A program made the position numbers and the translations under genes. DNA of 64,000 nt, taken from Nocardia bhagyanarayanae (GTDB lineage: Bacteria; Actinomycetota; Actinomycetes; Mycobacteriales; Mycobacteriaceae). Where the stretch lies: NCBI RefSeq assembly GCF_006716565.1, contig NZ_VFPG01000001.1, positions 744,001 to 808,000 of the forward strand. The letters run 5' to 3'. The notes under the pieces are model-generated. The model was not told the origin of the DNA. It did not search any database and saw nothing but the letters and a program-made list of their open reading frames with translations. Shown here in pieces: positions 17,392 to 28,504 of the stretch (positions are counted from its first letter, which is position 1; each line of letters begins with the position of its first letter).

Positions 17392-18972
17392 TTACGGCCT
17401 GCTCAGCGCGCTCGCGTTGGCGTTCTCACCCAGCAGCACCGATTCCGGCTGACCCGTCAGCATGCCCTCGAGCAGGTTCTTGCCGATCGAGGCCTCCTGC
17501 GGCAGCGGGATCGGGTAGTTGCCGTCGAAGCACGCGCTGCACAGGCGGGTGCGCGGCTGCTCGGTGGCGGCGATCATGCCCTCGGTGGAGATGTAGCCGA
17601 GGCTGTCGGCGCCGATCGAGCGGCGCACGTTCTCGACCATGTCGTCGTAGCTGTCGTCGGCGCCCGCGCCGTTGGCGATCAGCTCCGCGCGGGAGGCGAA
17701 GTCGATGCCGTAGAAGCAGGGCCACTTCACCGGCGGCGAGGCGATCCGCACGTGGATCTCCACCGCGCCCGCCTCGCGCAGCATCCGCACCAGGGCGCGC
17801 TGGGTGTTGCCGCGCACGATCGAATCGTCCACCACGATGAGCCGCTTGCCGCGGATCACCTCGCGCAGCGGGTTCAGCTTGAGCCGGATGCCCAGCTGAC
17901 GAATCGTCTGGCTCGGCTGGATGAAGGTGCGGCCGACGTAGGCGTTCTTCATCAGGCCCTGCCCGTAGGGCACGCCGGAGCCCTGCGCGTAACCGACGGC
18001 GGCCGGAGTGCCGGATTCCGGCACCGGAATAACCAGGTCGGCGTCGACCGGATGTTCCTTGGCCAGCCTGCGGCCGATCTCGACGCGGGTGGCGTGCACC
18101 GAGCGGCCGGCGATGGTGGAGTCGGGCCTGGCCAGGTACACGTACTCGAAGACGCAGCCCTTGGGCTCCGGGTTGGCGAAGCGCATGGAGCGCACGCCTT
18201 CGGCATCGATCGCCAGCAGTTCGCCCGGTTCGATCTCGCGCACGAAGGCCGCGCCGACGATGTCCAGGGCCGCCGTCTCACTGGCAACGACCCAGCCACG
18301 CTCGAGCCTGCCCAGGCACAGTGGACGGACGCCGTGCGGATCGCGCGCCGCGTACAGGGTGTGCTCGTCCATGAAGGTCAGGCAGAACGCGCCCTTCAGC
18401 GTCGGAAGCAGCTTCATGGCCGCCTGCTCGATGCTGGAGTCCGCGGCGGCGTGCGCCAGCAGCGCGGTCATCACGTCGGAGTCCGAGGTCGCGCCGACCG
18501 GCTGCGGGCGGCCGCCGGAGACCGGATTCCCGATCAGTCCGAGTTCCCTTGCCCGGCTTGCCAATTCGGCGGTGTTGACCAGGTTGCCGTTGTGTCCCAG
18601 CGCGAGTCCGGAGCCGACCGCGGTGGTGCGGAAGATCGGCTGCGCGTTCTCCCACGTCACACCGCCGGTGGTGGAGTAGCGACAGTGGCCGACGGCGATA
18701 TGGCCCGGCATGGCGGCCAGCGTCTGCTCGTCGAACACCTGCGAGACCAGCCCGAGATCCTTGAAGACCAAGATCTGCTGACCGTCCGAGACCGCGATGC
18801 CCGCCGCCTCCTGACCACGGTGCTGCAGCGCATAGAGGCCGTAATACGTGAGCTTGGCCACGTCCTCGCTCGGCGCCCAGACACCGAAGACACCACACTC
18901 CTCGCGTGGCTCGTTCTCGTCCTCATCGGGGGTGGCTGCGAGGTTGTCGACCGATACTTCGGCGTTGGTCAC
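17392..18972 (-). CDS. purF: Amidophosphoribosyltransferase
   Basis: PurF makes 5-phosphoribosylamine from PRPP and glutamine, the first committed purine step. The protein is 526 residues. A short leader ends at EECGVFGVW (cysteine near residue 26), the N-terminal nucleophile freed by propeptide cleavage in this family. The glutaminase domain is followed by the PRPP-binding motif VVDDSIVRGNT near residue 370. Cysteines in RLCSACFDGNYP near residue 470 fit the iron-sulfur type of PurF. GTG at 18972 is chosen because AGGGAG lies 8 bases before it; a GTG-type upstream extension to 19005 is less likely. A -10 hexamer TAGAAT lies about 40 bases upstream. Confidence 0.97.
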   Translation of the reverse strand: MTNAEVSVDNLAATPDEDENEPREECGVFGVWAPSEDVAKLTYYGLYALQHRGQEAAGIAVSDGQQILVFKDLGLVSQVFDEQTLAAMPGHIAVGHCRYSTTGGVTWENAQPIFRTTAVGSGLALGHNGNLVNTAELASRARELGLIGNPVSGGRPQPVGATSDSDVMTALLAHAAADSSIEQAAMKLLPTLKGAFCLTFMDEHTLYAARDPHGVRPLCLGRLERGWVVASETAALDIVGAAFVREIEPGELLAIDAEGVRSMRFANPEPKGCVFEYVYLARPDSTIAGRSVHATRVEIGRRLAKEHPVDADLVIPVPESGTPAAVGYAQGSGVPYGQGLMKNAYVGRTFIQPSQTIRQLGIRLKLNPLREVIRGKRLIVVDDSIVRGNTQRALVRMLREAGAVEIHVRIASPPVKWPCFYGIDFASRAELIANGAGADDSYDDMVENVRRSIGADSLGYISTEGMIAATEQPRTRLCSACFDGNYPIPLPQEASIGKNLLEGMLTGQPESVLLGENANASALSRP

Positions 18973-19010
18973 CGTTTGCTCCCTGTTCGGGCGGGCTGGG
19001 GGCACCAGTC

Positions 19011-19108
19011 ATTCTACGGGTGAAAATTCGATCGCGATCACGGCCACCGCATCCCGGCAGCAATCACCGTGTCGATCAACCGAAATCCCACGGCGGCGGC
19101 GGTACCGT
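19011..19108. promoter_or_regulatory. Divergent promoters for purF and the YhgE-like gene
   Basis: Minus strand: TAGAAT (19011-19016) would give purF a leader of about 30 bases carrying its ribosome site. Plus strand: TACCGT (19103-19108) ends 6 bases before the GTG of the membrane protein gene, fitting a leaderless start. Confidence 0.45.
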
Positions 19109-19114
19109 CCACAC

Positions 19115-20458
19115 GTGGCGACTACGGACAGCACCAGCGGGACGGATCCGAACGCTCGGCGGCTCGACCGCCGTTCGCTACTGCGCATGGTGGGCGCACC
19201 CATGATCGTGCTCACTTTGCTGACGACCTTGCTCGGGATCATGTACCTGGCCTACGTGGTCGATCCCGAGGAGAATCTGCACGACTTCCCGATCGCACTG
19301 GTCAACCAGGATGTCGGCGAGACGTTCGGCTCGCCTGGCCAGGAGCGGCGGGTGAACTTCGGTGACCAGGTGGCCGACGGTCTGCGCAAGTCGGTGCCCG
19401 CCGACCAGATCGATCTGCGGGTCGTCGGAATCAGCGAGGCCGAGCGGCAGATGCAGTCCGGCAAGGTCTACGGCGCGATCATCATTCCCAGCGACTTCAG
19501 CAAGCGGCTTGGCATCCTCGGCGTCGGCAGCGTGGTGCCGGGCGATATCGAGCAGCCCATCATCACGCTCCAGACCAACCCGCGCGCGGGCACCTACGCC
19601 TCCGCGATCGTCGTGCGCGTCGGCGACCGGGCGTTCCCCGAGGTGAACAAGCAGGTCGGCGAAGAACTGACCAGGCAGGTGCAGGCCCAGCTCGCACCGC
19701 CCGAAGGCGGGCAGGCGCCCGAGCTCAGCGGAGCCACCCGCATCGCGCTGGCCAGCCCGCTGCAACTGATCGTCGAGGAGTTCCGCCCGCTGCCGAGCAA
19801 CACCGGTCAGGGTCTCACCGCGTTCTTCTATGCCCTGTTGCTGCTGCTCGCGGGCGTGATCGGCTCGATGACGATCCACACCATGGTGGACGCCAACCTC
19901 GGTTTCGTGCCCACCGAGTACGGCCCGTGGTACGTGCATTTCCCGCCCACCCCGATCTCCCGTTTCAAGACCCTGCTGCTCAAGTGGGGCGTGATGATTC
20001 TCATGGGCAGCGTCGTCTCACTGATCTACATGCTGGTGGCCAAAGGACTCGGCATGCCGATCGAGAATCCGCTGGCGTTGTTCGTCTACAGCGCGTTCGC
20101 GATCATCGCGGTCGGCATCACCGGCTTGTCGATCCTCGCGGCCCTCGGCTCGGCGGGACTTCTGGTGAACCTGATCCTGTTCATCGTGCTCGGCCTGCCC
20201 TCTTCGGGCGGCACGGTGCCGATCGAGGCGACGCCCAAATACTTCGGCTGGCTGGCCCTTTTCGAGCCGATGCACCAAGTGTTCCTGGCCGTCCGGTCGA
20301 TCCTGTACTTCGACGCCAGCGGTCCGGCGGGGCTGACGCGAGGCTTCTGGATGACGCTGATCGGGCTCGTCATCGGGCTCGTCCTCGGGGCGGTCATCAC
20401 CCGCTACTACGACTACAAGGGCCTGCACCGCGGTAGGCCTGTATCCGCGACCGAGTAG
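19115..20458 (+). CDS. YhgE/Pip-like (DUF3533) membrane protein
   Basis: A 447-residue membrane protein with one helix near residues 30-50, an outside domain of about 190 residues, then about five helices (residues 230-435) in ABC-2-like arrangement. The start of the outside domain, with DFPIALVNQD and GKVYGAIIIPSDFS, is typical of YhgE/SNG1-type (DUF3533) proteins, which are linked to export or phage-receptor roles in other bacteria but have no firm function. GTG at 19115 has a leaderless-type TACCGT 6 bases upstream and no Shine-Dalgarno. No ATPase gene is beside it. Confidence 0.8.
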   Translation: MATTDSTSGTDPNARRLDRRSLLRMVGAPMIVLTLLTTLLGIMYLAYVVDPEENLHDFPIALVNQDVGETFGSPGQERRVNFGDQVADGLRKSVPADQIDLRVVGISEAERQMQSGKVYGAIIIPSDFSKRLGILGVGSVVPGDIEQPIITLQTNPRAGTYASAIVVRVGDRAFPEVNKQVGEELTRQVQAQLAPPEGGQAPELSGATRIALASPLQLIVEEFRPLPSNTGQGLTAFFYALLLLLAGVIGSMTIHTMVDANLGFVPTEYGPWYVHFPPTPISRFKTLLLKWGVMILMGSVVSLIYMLVAKGLGMPIENPLALFVYSAFAIIAVGITGLSILAALGSAGLLVNLILFIVLGLPSSGGTVPIEATPKYFGWLALFEPMHQVFLAVRSILYFDASGPAGLTRGFWMTLIGLVIGLVLGAVITRYYDYKGLHRGRPVSATE

Positions 20459-20459
20459 T

Positions 20460-20668
20460 CCTTCCGGCCAGCTGTCGCCATATCCGATTTCGGGCCGCAT
20501 GGCGGTAAATCCGCACCCGCGGCGCGCGGCGTTCGGACCGGCTGCTGAGCCATCCACCCTTGGGCCACATCGCGGTAGTCCGGACCCGCGACGCACAACG
20601 CTTCGACCAGTTGCTGAGCCATCCACCCTCGGGCCGAATGCCCGGTATGTCCAGTCCCGCGGCCGCGT
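20460..20668. repeat. Three degenerate 69-bp tandem repeats in a 298-bp gap
   Basis: TGCTGAGCCATCCACCCT occurs at 20543 and 20612, a period of 69, each followed by a GGGCC and a GGTA..TCC block. A weaker copy starts near 20472. The stretch 20459-20756 between the convergent YhgE-like and sterol-carrier genes holds no gene that can be supported. Confidence 0.65.
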
Positions 20669-20756
20669 CGTCGCCGCTGCGGCCCGGTATCGGAGGAGCC
20701 GGGTCGTACGGCTGGGTGCCACCGGGAAGGTCCGAGCGGAAACGCCGGTACTCGAA

Positions 20757-21152
20757 TCAGTCCACAGCGACGCGCAGGATCGGCAGCCAATGCGCGACCT
20801 CCGCGGCCCGGCTGCCGGAGGCGGTGAGCGCTCCCGAGTGCGCCGCGGCGTCGAAATCGAGCAGACCGGTGGCGAGCAGCAGCCAGGTGCGCGGATCGGT
20901 CTCCACGACATTGGGCGGAGTACCGCGCGTGTGGCGGGGGCCTTCGATGCACTGCACGGCGACGAACGGCGGCACCCGTACCTCGACGGAATGACCCGGC
21001 GCGTTGGCGGCGAGCGTGCGCACGGTCGTCTTCACCGCAGCGGCCAGCTCCTGGCGCGCGGGCGCCGCGGCCGTCTCGTCGCGCAGCCACGCGCTCACCG
21101 CGGCCACCGCCGCCCGGGTTTCGGCCGGATCCGCTGTCGCTCGTCGTCCCAC
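20757..21152 (-). CDS. Sterol carrier family protein (next to purF)
   Basis: A 131-residue protein of the small sterol-carrier-like family that stands beside purF in mycobacteria (Rv0807, from memory). The sequence has HSVEVRVPPFVAVQCIEGPRHTRGTPPNVVE in the centre (split blocks), then DPRTWLLLATG, ending in a helix, as in that family. No ligand or enzyme activity is known. GTG at 21152 is chosen because TAATCT (21160-21165) ends 7 bases before it, whereas the in-frame GTG at 21209 has no support. It is probably cytoplasmic. Confidence 0.75.
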   Translation of the reverse strand: MGRRATADPAETRAAVAAVSAWLRDETAAAPARQELAAAVKTTVRTLAANAPGHSVEVRVPPFVAVQCIEGPRHTRGTPPNVVETDPRTWLLLATGLLDFDAAAHSGALTASGSRAAEVAHWLPILRVAVD

Positions 21153-21222
21153 GGAGCCGAGATTACCGACCGTGGGCGACAACCCTAGAGCGCTCGACCG
21201 GCTGATCACCGGGCCGCTCCGA

Positions 21223-21660
21223 TCAGGGCGCCCAGGGGCCGATGCCGCCGACTTTCTCGATCCGGATGCGGGTCACCAGACCCTCCTGCGCGTCGGCGGG
21301 CGGAAAGTCGACGCCCGGCGCGGCCATCGTCCGCGCCAGTTCCCTGAGCAGCTCCGGCGCACCCCCCTCGACGATGCGCGCGGTGCCCGTGATCGAGAGG
21401 TACGGCGTCATGAGCTCGCCGCGTTCCCTAGAGACGATGGTGAGCGCGACGCGGCCGTCGCGCCGGACGTTGCGGACTTTCTTGTACTCGCCTAGGTGGG
21501 CGGTGACCAGCTCGTCGCCTTCGGGCGTCGATCGCAGCGCGACCCAGACCAGGCTGACCTGCGGGCTGCCGTCGGGATTGAGGGTGACCAGGGTGGCGTC
21601 GGCTCCGGATCCGATCAGTGCGCGCGCGGCGTCGTCGAGTCTCACGTGTCGATCCAACAC
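21223..21660 (-). CDS. PPOX-class F420-dependent oxidoreductase-like protein
   Basis: A 145-residue split-barrel protein of the pyridoxamine-phosphate-oxidase-like superfamily, most similar in pattern to actinobacterial F420- or flavin-binding members. Typical parts are ATLVTLNPDGSPQVSLVWV (residues 23-41), the YKKVRNVRRDGRVALTI stretch split around residue 65, and a PYLSITGTARIVEGG strand. F420 use is a family-based inference because these genomes commonly encode it. GTG at 21660 or GTG at 21645 may be the start. The gene lies between the sterol carrier and CPBP genes on the same strand. Confidence 0.8.
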   Translation of the reverse strand: MLDRHVRLDDAARALIGSGADATLVTLNPDGSPQVSLVWVALRSTPEGDELVTAHLGEYKKVRNVRRDGRVALTIVSRERGELMTPYLSITGTARIVEGGAPELLRELARTMAAPGVDFPPADAQEGLVTRIRIEKVGGIGPWAP

Positions 21661-21715
21661 CCGGCCGCCGCGTTCATTCCCGATTCACCGCGTCGACGCG
21701 CGGCCGATTCGGGAA

Positions 21716-22351
21716 CTATGGAACAGGCCGGGGCAGCGCGACACGGGTCGCGAGCACCCCGCCCGCGTTCATCGCCCAGTGCAGCAGTGCCGGGGCCGTC
21801 GTGCTGCCGGTCGTTCTGCGCAACAGGCCGAAGATCGCGCCGCCCGCGGTGGTGGCCGCGACCGTCGGGGCGATGGGCTGCCCGCCGGCCCGGGCGGGGT
21901 GGATGTGCCACAGGCCGAAGGCGAAAGCGCCGAGCAGCGGGCCGAGACGCGGGCCGAAGGTGTCGTCCAGCAAGGGTTCCAGCGTTGAACGGAAGATCAG
22001 CTCCTCGCTGTAGACCGTGCCGACCGGGATGTGCACGGCGACCCACTCGAGATCCGACACCTCCTGTCCGACCGGAGCGAGGTCACGCAGCATGTCGCGC
22101 AGCGTTGGATGCGCCACGGCCGCACCGTATCCGGCCAGGACCACCGCACCGGCCGCCGCGCCCACCCGGAACCCTTTGCCGGACAACCAGTTGGATCGTC
22201 CGCCGAGCGCGAGCCCGTATCCGGTCGCAAAACACGCGTTCGCCGCGGTGCGTCCGCGCTGATCCAGTCCGAGCCCCGGCAGCATCCGGTTGCTCCACAC
22301 CAAAGCGAGGCCGGTCGCCGCGAGTGCCTGGAGAACCGGCCCGACCCTCAC
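21716..22351 (-). CDS. CPBP family intramembrane metalloprotease
   Basis: A 211-residue membrane protein of the CPBP (CAAX-protease and bacteriocin-processing) family. The three catalytic motifs are present: EELIFR near residue 120, FGLWH near 150, and HWAMN near 190. GTG at 22351 overlaps the TGA of the upstream membrane hydrolase (GTGA) and GGGAGA precedes it, so translation is coupled. The family cuts peptides within membranes or modifies bacteriocin immunity; no partner is visible. Its coupling to a membrane alpha/beta-hydrolase is the only functional clue. Confidence 0.88.
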   Translation of the reverse strand: MRVGPVLQALAATGLALVWSNRMLPGLGLDQRGRTAANACFATGYGLALGGRSNWLSGKGFRVGAAAGAVVLAGYGAAVAHPTLRDMLRDLAPVGQEVSDLEWVAVHIPVGTVYSEELIFRSTLEPLLDDTFGPRLGPLLGAFAFGLWHIHPARAGGQPIAPTVAATTAGGAIFGLLRRTTGSTTAPALLHWAMNAGGVLATRVALPRPVP

Positions 22352-24081
22352 TTGGTCTCCCGCTCGAACTCCTCCGCCGCCTCCAGCTGGAACCGAATCC
22401 GCTCCGCCAGTTCGGCATTCCAACCGGGCGGCGCCGCGATGGCGGCCCAACCGTCCAGCACCAGGCTGCCGTAGCGGTGCCCGTGCCCGTCCGAAACACC
22501 TTGCGCGTTGGTGAGATCCGCGGCGACCTGCCAGAACGTGACGAACGGCGCCCAGCGCATCTGCGAGGACACGTCCGAGCCGCGCGGCTCCGACAGCCAA
22601 TCCGGTTGGGAGAAGATCAGATCCGTCGACCACCAGACGATCGGGTCGGAGGCGTGCATCAGATAGGCGATGCGCGGCGAACGCCATTCGCTCCCTGGAC
22701 GCGCGAAATCGGTGGGATCGTCGGCGAATCGGACCACCAGCCCGTCGGCGTACACCGGCTCCACCTCACGGGAACCGGGGTCGCGCCGCTGGACGAACTG
22801 CTGCCACAGCCGGTTGGAGTTCGGCGGACCCACCCACAACGCGCCGTCCACCTTGGCGCGCAGGTCGGCGAGGCCGTCGAACGCGGCCTCCGAACCCTGC
22901 GAGCCCAGGCTCTCGCCGTACACCAGCAGCTTCGGCCGCGACTGCGGCGGTCGCGCCGACCAGTGCTCGTACACGGCGTCGAAGAGCCGCTCGCCCGCCG
23001 CGGCCGCTTTGCCGCGGTCCGCGAGGAACGAGAGCACGCTCGGCAGATACGAGTACTGCGTCGCGACGATGGCGCTGTCGCCGCCGTACATGTACTCGAT
23101 CGAGCCCACCGCGAGGGAATTGACCCAGCCGGTGCCCGTGGTGGTGACCACGACCAGCACCTTCCGGTCGAAGGCTCCGGTGCGCTCCAGCTCCTCCACC
23201 GCGAGCGCGGCCTGCTCCGCGCCGCCGTCGGCCGACTCCAACCCGACGTAGGCCCGGATCGGTTCGCGCGCCGGTTGTCCGGTGACCGCCGCGATGCGGC
23301 TCGCCGACGGTCCGTGCGAGACGAACCAGCGACCCTCGAATCCGAGCGTCTCCCACTTCGCCAGCGACGCCGGGCTGCCCGAGCGCTCGGGCTGCTGCGG
23401 CTGCACCGCGTTGGGCGAGGTGTGATCGTTGCGGACGCTGAACGCCGAGTTGGCGACGGCGAAGAAGGCGCTCGTCGCGACGCCGTTGAACAGCGTCACC
23501 ACCAGCACGACGAGCACCAGCGCTCCCGCGGCGGGCGCCAGCTCGCGCGGCACCCGGACCCACCGGTTCAGCTGACGGGCCAGGAACAGGATGATCTCGC
23601 GCACGGTCCGATAACCCGCGACCACCGCGGCTCCCACCGCCACGCTCAACAGCCCGGTGCGCAGGTAGGCGGGGGTCGTCGTGCCTTCCATGCCCATCAG
23701 CGCGGTGATCTCGCGTTGCCAGCGCGCCGACTGCACCAGCATCAGGGCGGCGGCCAGCGCGGAGGTGAGCAGGATCGCGGTCTTGAGCGCGTAGCGCACC
23801 CAGGTGGGCGGCCCGGGGATCTTCAGCCGCGGCCGCACCCAGATCCGGAACAGCCATTCGAGCACGCAGCCGAGGCCGTAGCCGAGCGCGGCGTTGATGC
23901 CCGAGATCAGGCCCTGGAACAGCCAGTCCCTCGGCACCAGCGACGGCGTCACCGACAGCGCGAAGAAGACGGTCGCGACGATCAGCCCGACGTAGTTGAG
24001 GTCGATGATGTCCTCGGCGCGGCGCACCACGACGACACCGCGGGCACGCAGCTTCGTCAGGGTGTCGGCCTTCTCGAGCAC
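22348..24081 (-). CDS. Membrane alpha/beta-hydrolase with N-terminal transmembrane domain, paralogue A
   Basis: A 577-residue protein with five or so helices (residues 28-200) followed by an alpha/beta-hydrolase domain. The nucleophile motif YGESLGSQG lies near residue 385 and HRYGSLVLDGW near residue 535. This two-part arrangement (alpha/beta-hydrolase with N-terminal membrane domain) is common in actinomycetes and has no fixed substrate. It is a clear paralogue of the next gene: both share PRDWLFQGL, LMGM, PNSNR and VTFWQVAADL blocks. GTG at 24081 is chosen by aligning the N-terminus with the paralogue; a GTG at 24153 is possible. The stop overlaps the CPBP protease start. Confidence 0.85.
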   Translation of the reverse strand: MLEKADTLTKLRARGVVVVRRAEDIIDLNYVGLIVATVFFALSVTPSLVPRDWLFQGLISGINAALGYGLGCVLEWLFRIWVRPRLKIPGPPTWVRYALKTAILLTSALAAALMLVQSARWQREITALMGMEGTTTPAYLRTGLLSVAVGAAVVAGYRTVREIILFLARQLNRWVRVPRELAPAAGALVLVVLVVTLFNGVATSAFFAVANSAFSVRNDHTSPNAVQPQQPERSGSPASLAKWETLGFEGRWFVSHGPSASRIAAVTGQPAREPIRAYVGLESADGGAEQAALAVEELERTGAFDRKVLVVVTTTGTGWVNSLAVGSIEYMYGGDSAIVATQYSYLPSVLSFLADRGKAAAAGERLFDAVYEHWSARPPQSRPKLLVYGESLGSQGSEAAFDGLADLRAKVDGALWVGPPNSNRLWQQFVQRRDPGSREVEPVYADGLVVRFADDPTDFARPGSEWRSPRIAYLMHASDPIVWWSTDLIFSQPDWLSEPRGSDVSSQMRWAPFVTFWQVAADLTNAQGVSDGHGHRYGSLVLDGWAAIAAPPGWNAELAERIRFQLEAAEEFERETK

Positions 24082-24171
24082 TCGAACAGTATGGCGCTCC
24101 CCACCGACGGCCGGGCGGGTTGCCCGTACCGCCACACCGCCGCGTGGACGCACATCACAGCGTTCGTCCGG

Positions 24172-25905
24172 CTACTTCAACTGGCGTTCCCGGTCGGCGG
24201 ATTCGTCCAGATATCGGCGGATCCGATCGGAGAGGTCCGCCGTCCAGTCCGGCGGTTCGGCGATGGCGACCCAGGCGTCGAGCACCAGCGTGCCGTAGCG
24301 GTGGCCATGACCGTCGCTGACCCGCTGCGCGTTCGGCAGATCTGCCGCGACCTGCCAGAACGTGACGATCGGATACCAGCCCATGCGCGGCGACACGTCC
24401 GATCCGGGCGGCTCACGCAACCAATCCGGTTCGTCGAAGAGCAGATCCGGCGACCACCACACCACCGGGTCCGTGGCGTGCTGGAGGTAGAGCACGCGCG
24501 GGGCGAGCCAGGTCGCGCCCGCCTGCCACAGGTTGGCACGTTCGTCGGCGAAACGGACGACGAGACCGTCGGCGTAGGTGGGCAGGATCTCCGGCGAACC
24601 CGGGTCGCGCCTGGTGACGAACTCGCGCCAGATCCGATTGGAATTGGGCGGTCCGACCCAGAGCACGCCGTCGGTGCGCGTCCGCAGGTCGGCGAGGCCG
24701 CTGAAGGCGCCCTCCGAACCCTGCGAGCCCAGGCTCTCGCCGTAGACCAGCAGTTTCGGTCGCAACTCCGCGGGACGCGCCGACCAGTGCTCGTAGACCT
24801 TGTCGAACAACAGCTTTCCGGCCTCGGTGGCCTTCGCCCGGTCCGAGAGGAACGAAAGCACGCTCGGCAGATAGGAATACTGCGTCGCCACCACGGCGGT
24901 GTCGCCACCGAACATCAGCTCGATCGATTCCACGCTGGTCGAGTCGACCCAGCCGGTGCCGGTGGTGGTCACCACGACGAGCACTTTGCGATCGAACGCC
25001 TTGGTGCGCTCGAGCTCGTCGATCGCCAATTCCGCTTGCGCCTCGGGATCCTCGGCCGACTCGAGCCCGGTGTAGACGCGAATCGGTTCGCGCGCGGGCC
25101 TTCCCGTGACGCGCTCGATCGTCGCGGCGTCGGGTCCGTAGGACACGAACCAGCGGCCCTCCGAGCCCAGGGTGTCCCATGCCGCCAACGACGCTGGGCT
25201 GCCGGACTTCTCGGGCTGTTGCGGCTGCGTGGCGTTCGGCGAGGTGTTGCTGTTGCGCACGCTGAACGCCGAATTCGCGGCATCGAAGAAGACGCGCACC
25301 AGCACGCCGTTGCCGAGCAGCACGGCGACCACGGCCACGGTGACGAATCCGATCGGCAGCGCGATCCGGCGCGGGATGCGCACCCACTTCACCAATTCGC
25401 CCGCCACCCAGCGGACGAGCCAGCGCGCCACGCGGAACAGCCCGATCACCAGCGCGACCACGGCAGCGCTCAATGCGCCCGTGCGCAGATAGCCGGAGGT
25501 GGTGGTCTGATCCATGCCCATCAACGCGGTGATCTCGCGCTGCCAGCTCGCCGACTGCACCATCATGACGATCGCGACCACCACGCACGCGAGCACGACC
25601 AGTGTCTTGACAACCGCGGTGAGCCGGCCCGGCAGCCGCTGCGCCAGCGCCGGGGGCAGTTGCACGCGCGGCGCGATCCACTTGCGATACGCCAGCTCCA
25701 GCAGACAGCCGACGCCGTAGCCGATCGCGGCGTTGACGCCGCTGACCAAGCCCTGGAACAGCCAGTCGCGCGGCAGCAGCGAGGGCGTCAGCGACCAGCA
25801 GAAGAACAGGGTGGCGACGACGAGACCGACATAGTTCGGATGGAAGAACCGCTCGACGAGGCCGACCACACGGCCGACCCCGTCGCGTTGCTCAGCGTTG
25901 GCCAA
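24172..25905 (-). CDS. Membrane alpha/beta-hydrolase with N-terminal transmembrane domain, paralogue B
   Basis: A 577-residue paralogue of the following gene with the same layout: helices in residues 25-200, then a hydrolase domain with YGESLGSQG near residue 385 and a final HRYGTLVLDAW block. The start is a TTG at 25905, supported by GGGAGG five bases upstream and by no in-frame ATG or GTG nearby that would keep the first helix. It begins 18 bases after the purL stop and probably shares the purL message. The tandem pair is likely a local duplication. Function is unknown; lipid ester hydrolysis is only a guess. Confidence 0.86.
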   Translation of the reverse strand: MANAEQRDGVGRVVGLVERFFHPNYVGLVVATLFFCWSLTPSLLPRDWLFQGLVSGVNAAIGYGVGCLLELAYRKWIAPRVQLPPALAQRLPGRLTAVVKTLVVLACVVVAIVMMVQSASWQREITALMGMDQTTTSGYLRTGALSAAVVALVIGLFRVARWLVRWVAGELVKWVRIPRRIALPIGFVTVAVVAVLLGNGVLVRVFFDAANSAFSVRNSNTSPNATQPQQPEKSGSPASLAAWDTLGSEGRWFVSYGPDAATIERVTGRPAREPIRVYTGLESAEDPEAQAELAIDELERTKAFDRKVLVVVTTTGTGWVDSTSVESIELMFGGDTAVVATQYSYLPSVLSFLSDRAKATEAGKLLFDKVYEHWSARPAELRPKLLVYGESLGSQGSEGAFSGLADLRTRTDGVLWVGPPNSNRIWREFVTRRDPGSPEILPTYADGLVVRFADERANLWQAGATWLAPRVLYLQHATDPVVWWSPDLLFDEPDWLREPPGSDVSPRMGWYPIVTFWQVAADLPNAQRVSDGHGHRYGTLVLDAWVAIAEPPDWTADLSDRIRRYLDESADRERQLK

Positions 25906-25923
25906 CCCAGCCTCCCGGTGGGG

Positions 25924-28218
<2,295 letters not shown>

Positions 28219-28317
28219 GGAGTACCAGGGTCCTTTCGGCCGGGCCATCGGGGTGGGCGAACGCGCGCGGTGCGGCGGCGAACGTCGGCACTGAATTTCG
28301 GCGAGATGCCTGGGGTC

Positions 28318-28323
28318 AGTTTA
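28318..28323 (-). promoter_or_regulatory. Candidate purL -10 element
   Basis: TAAACT on the minus strand, followed by GACCCCAGGC. Nearly the same 16-17 bases occur upstream of the first AmiC-like gene (from 32953). Confidence 0.4.
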
Positions 28324-28504
28324 GAGGGCGGGTGGTGCGGGCCCGCAGGTGAGGGGCTCGGCCGCGTCCGGCGCCGCGCGTACCTCCGCCTTCTTCCGGC
28401 CGTGCCGGTCCCGGAGTCCGGCCGGACGCCTCCGCGGCCGGAGATCGGTCGCCCGGCGAGGCGGAGCCGATACCGGGGTCGGCGGCGTTGATTACTCTGT
28501 CCGG

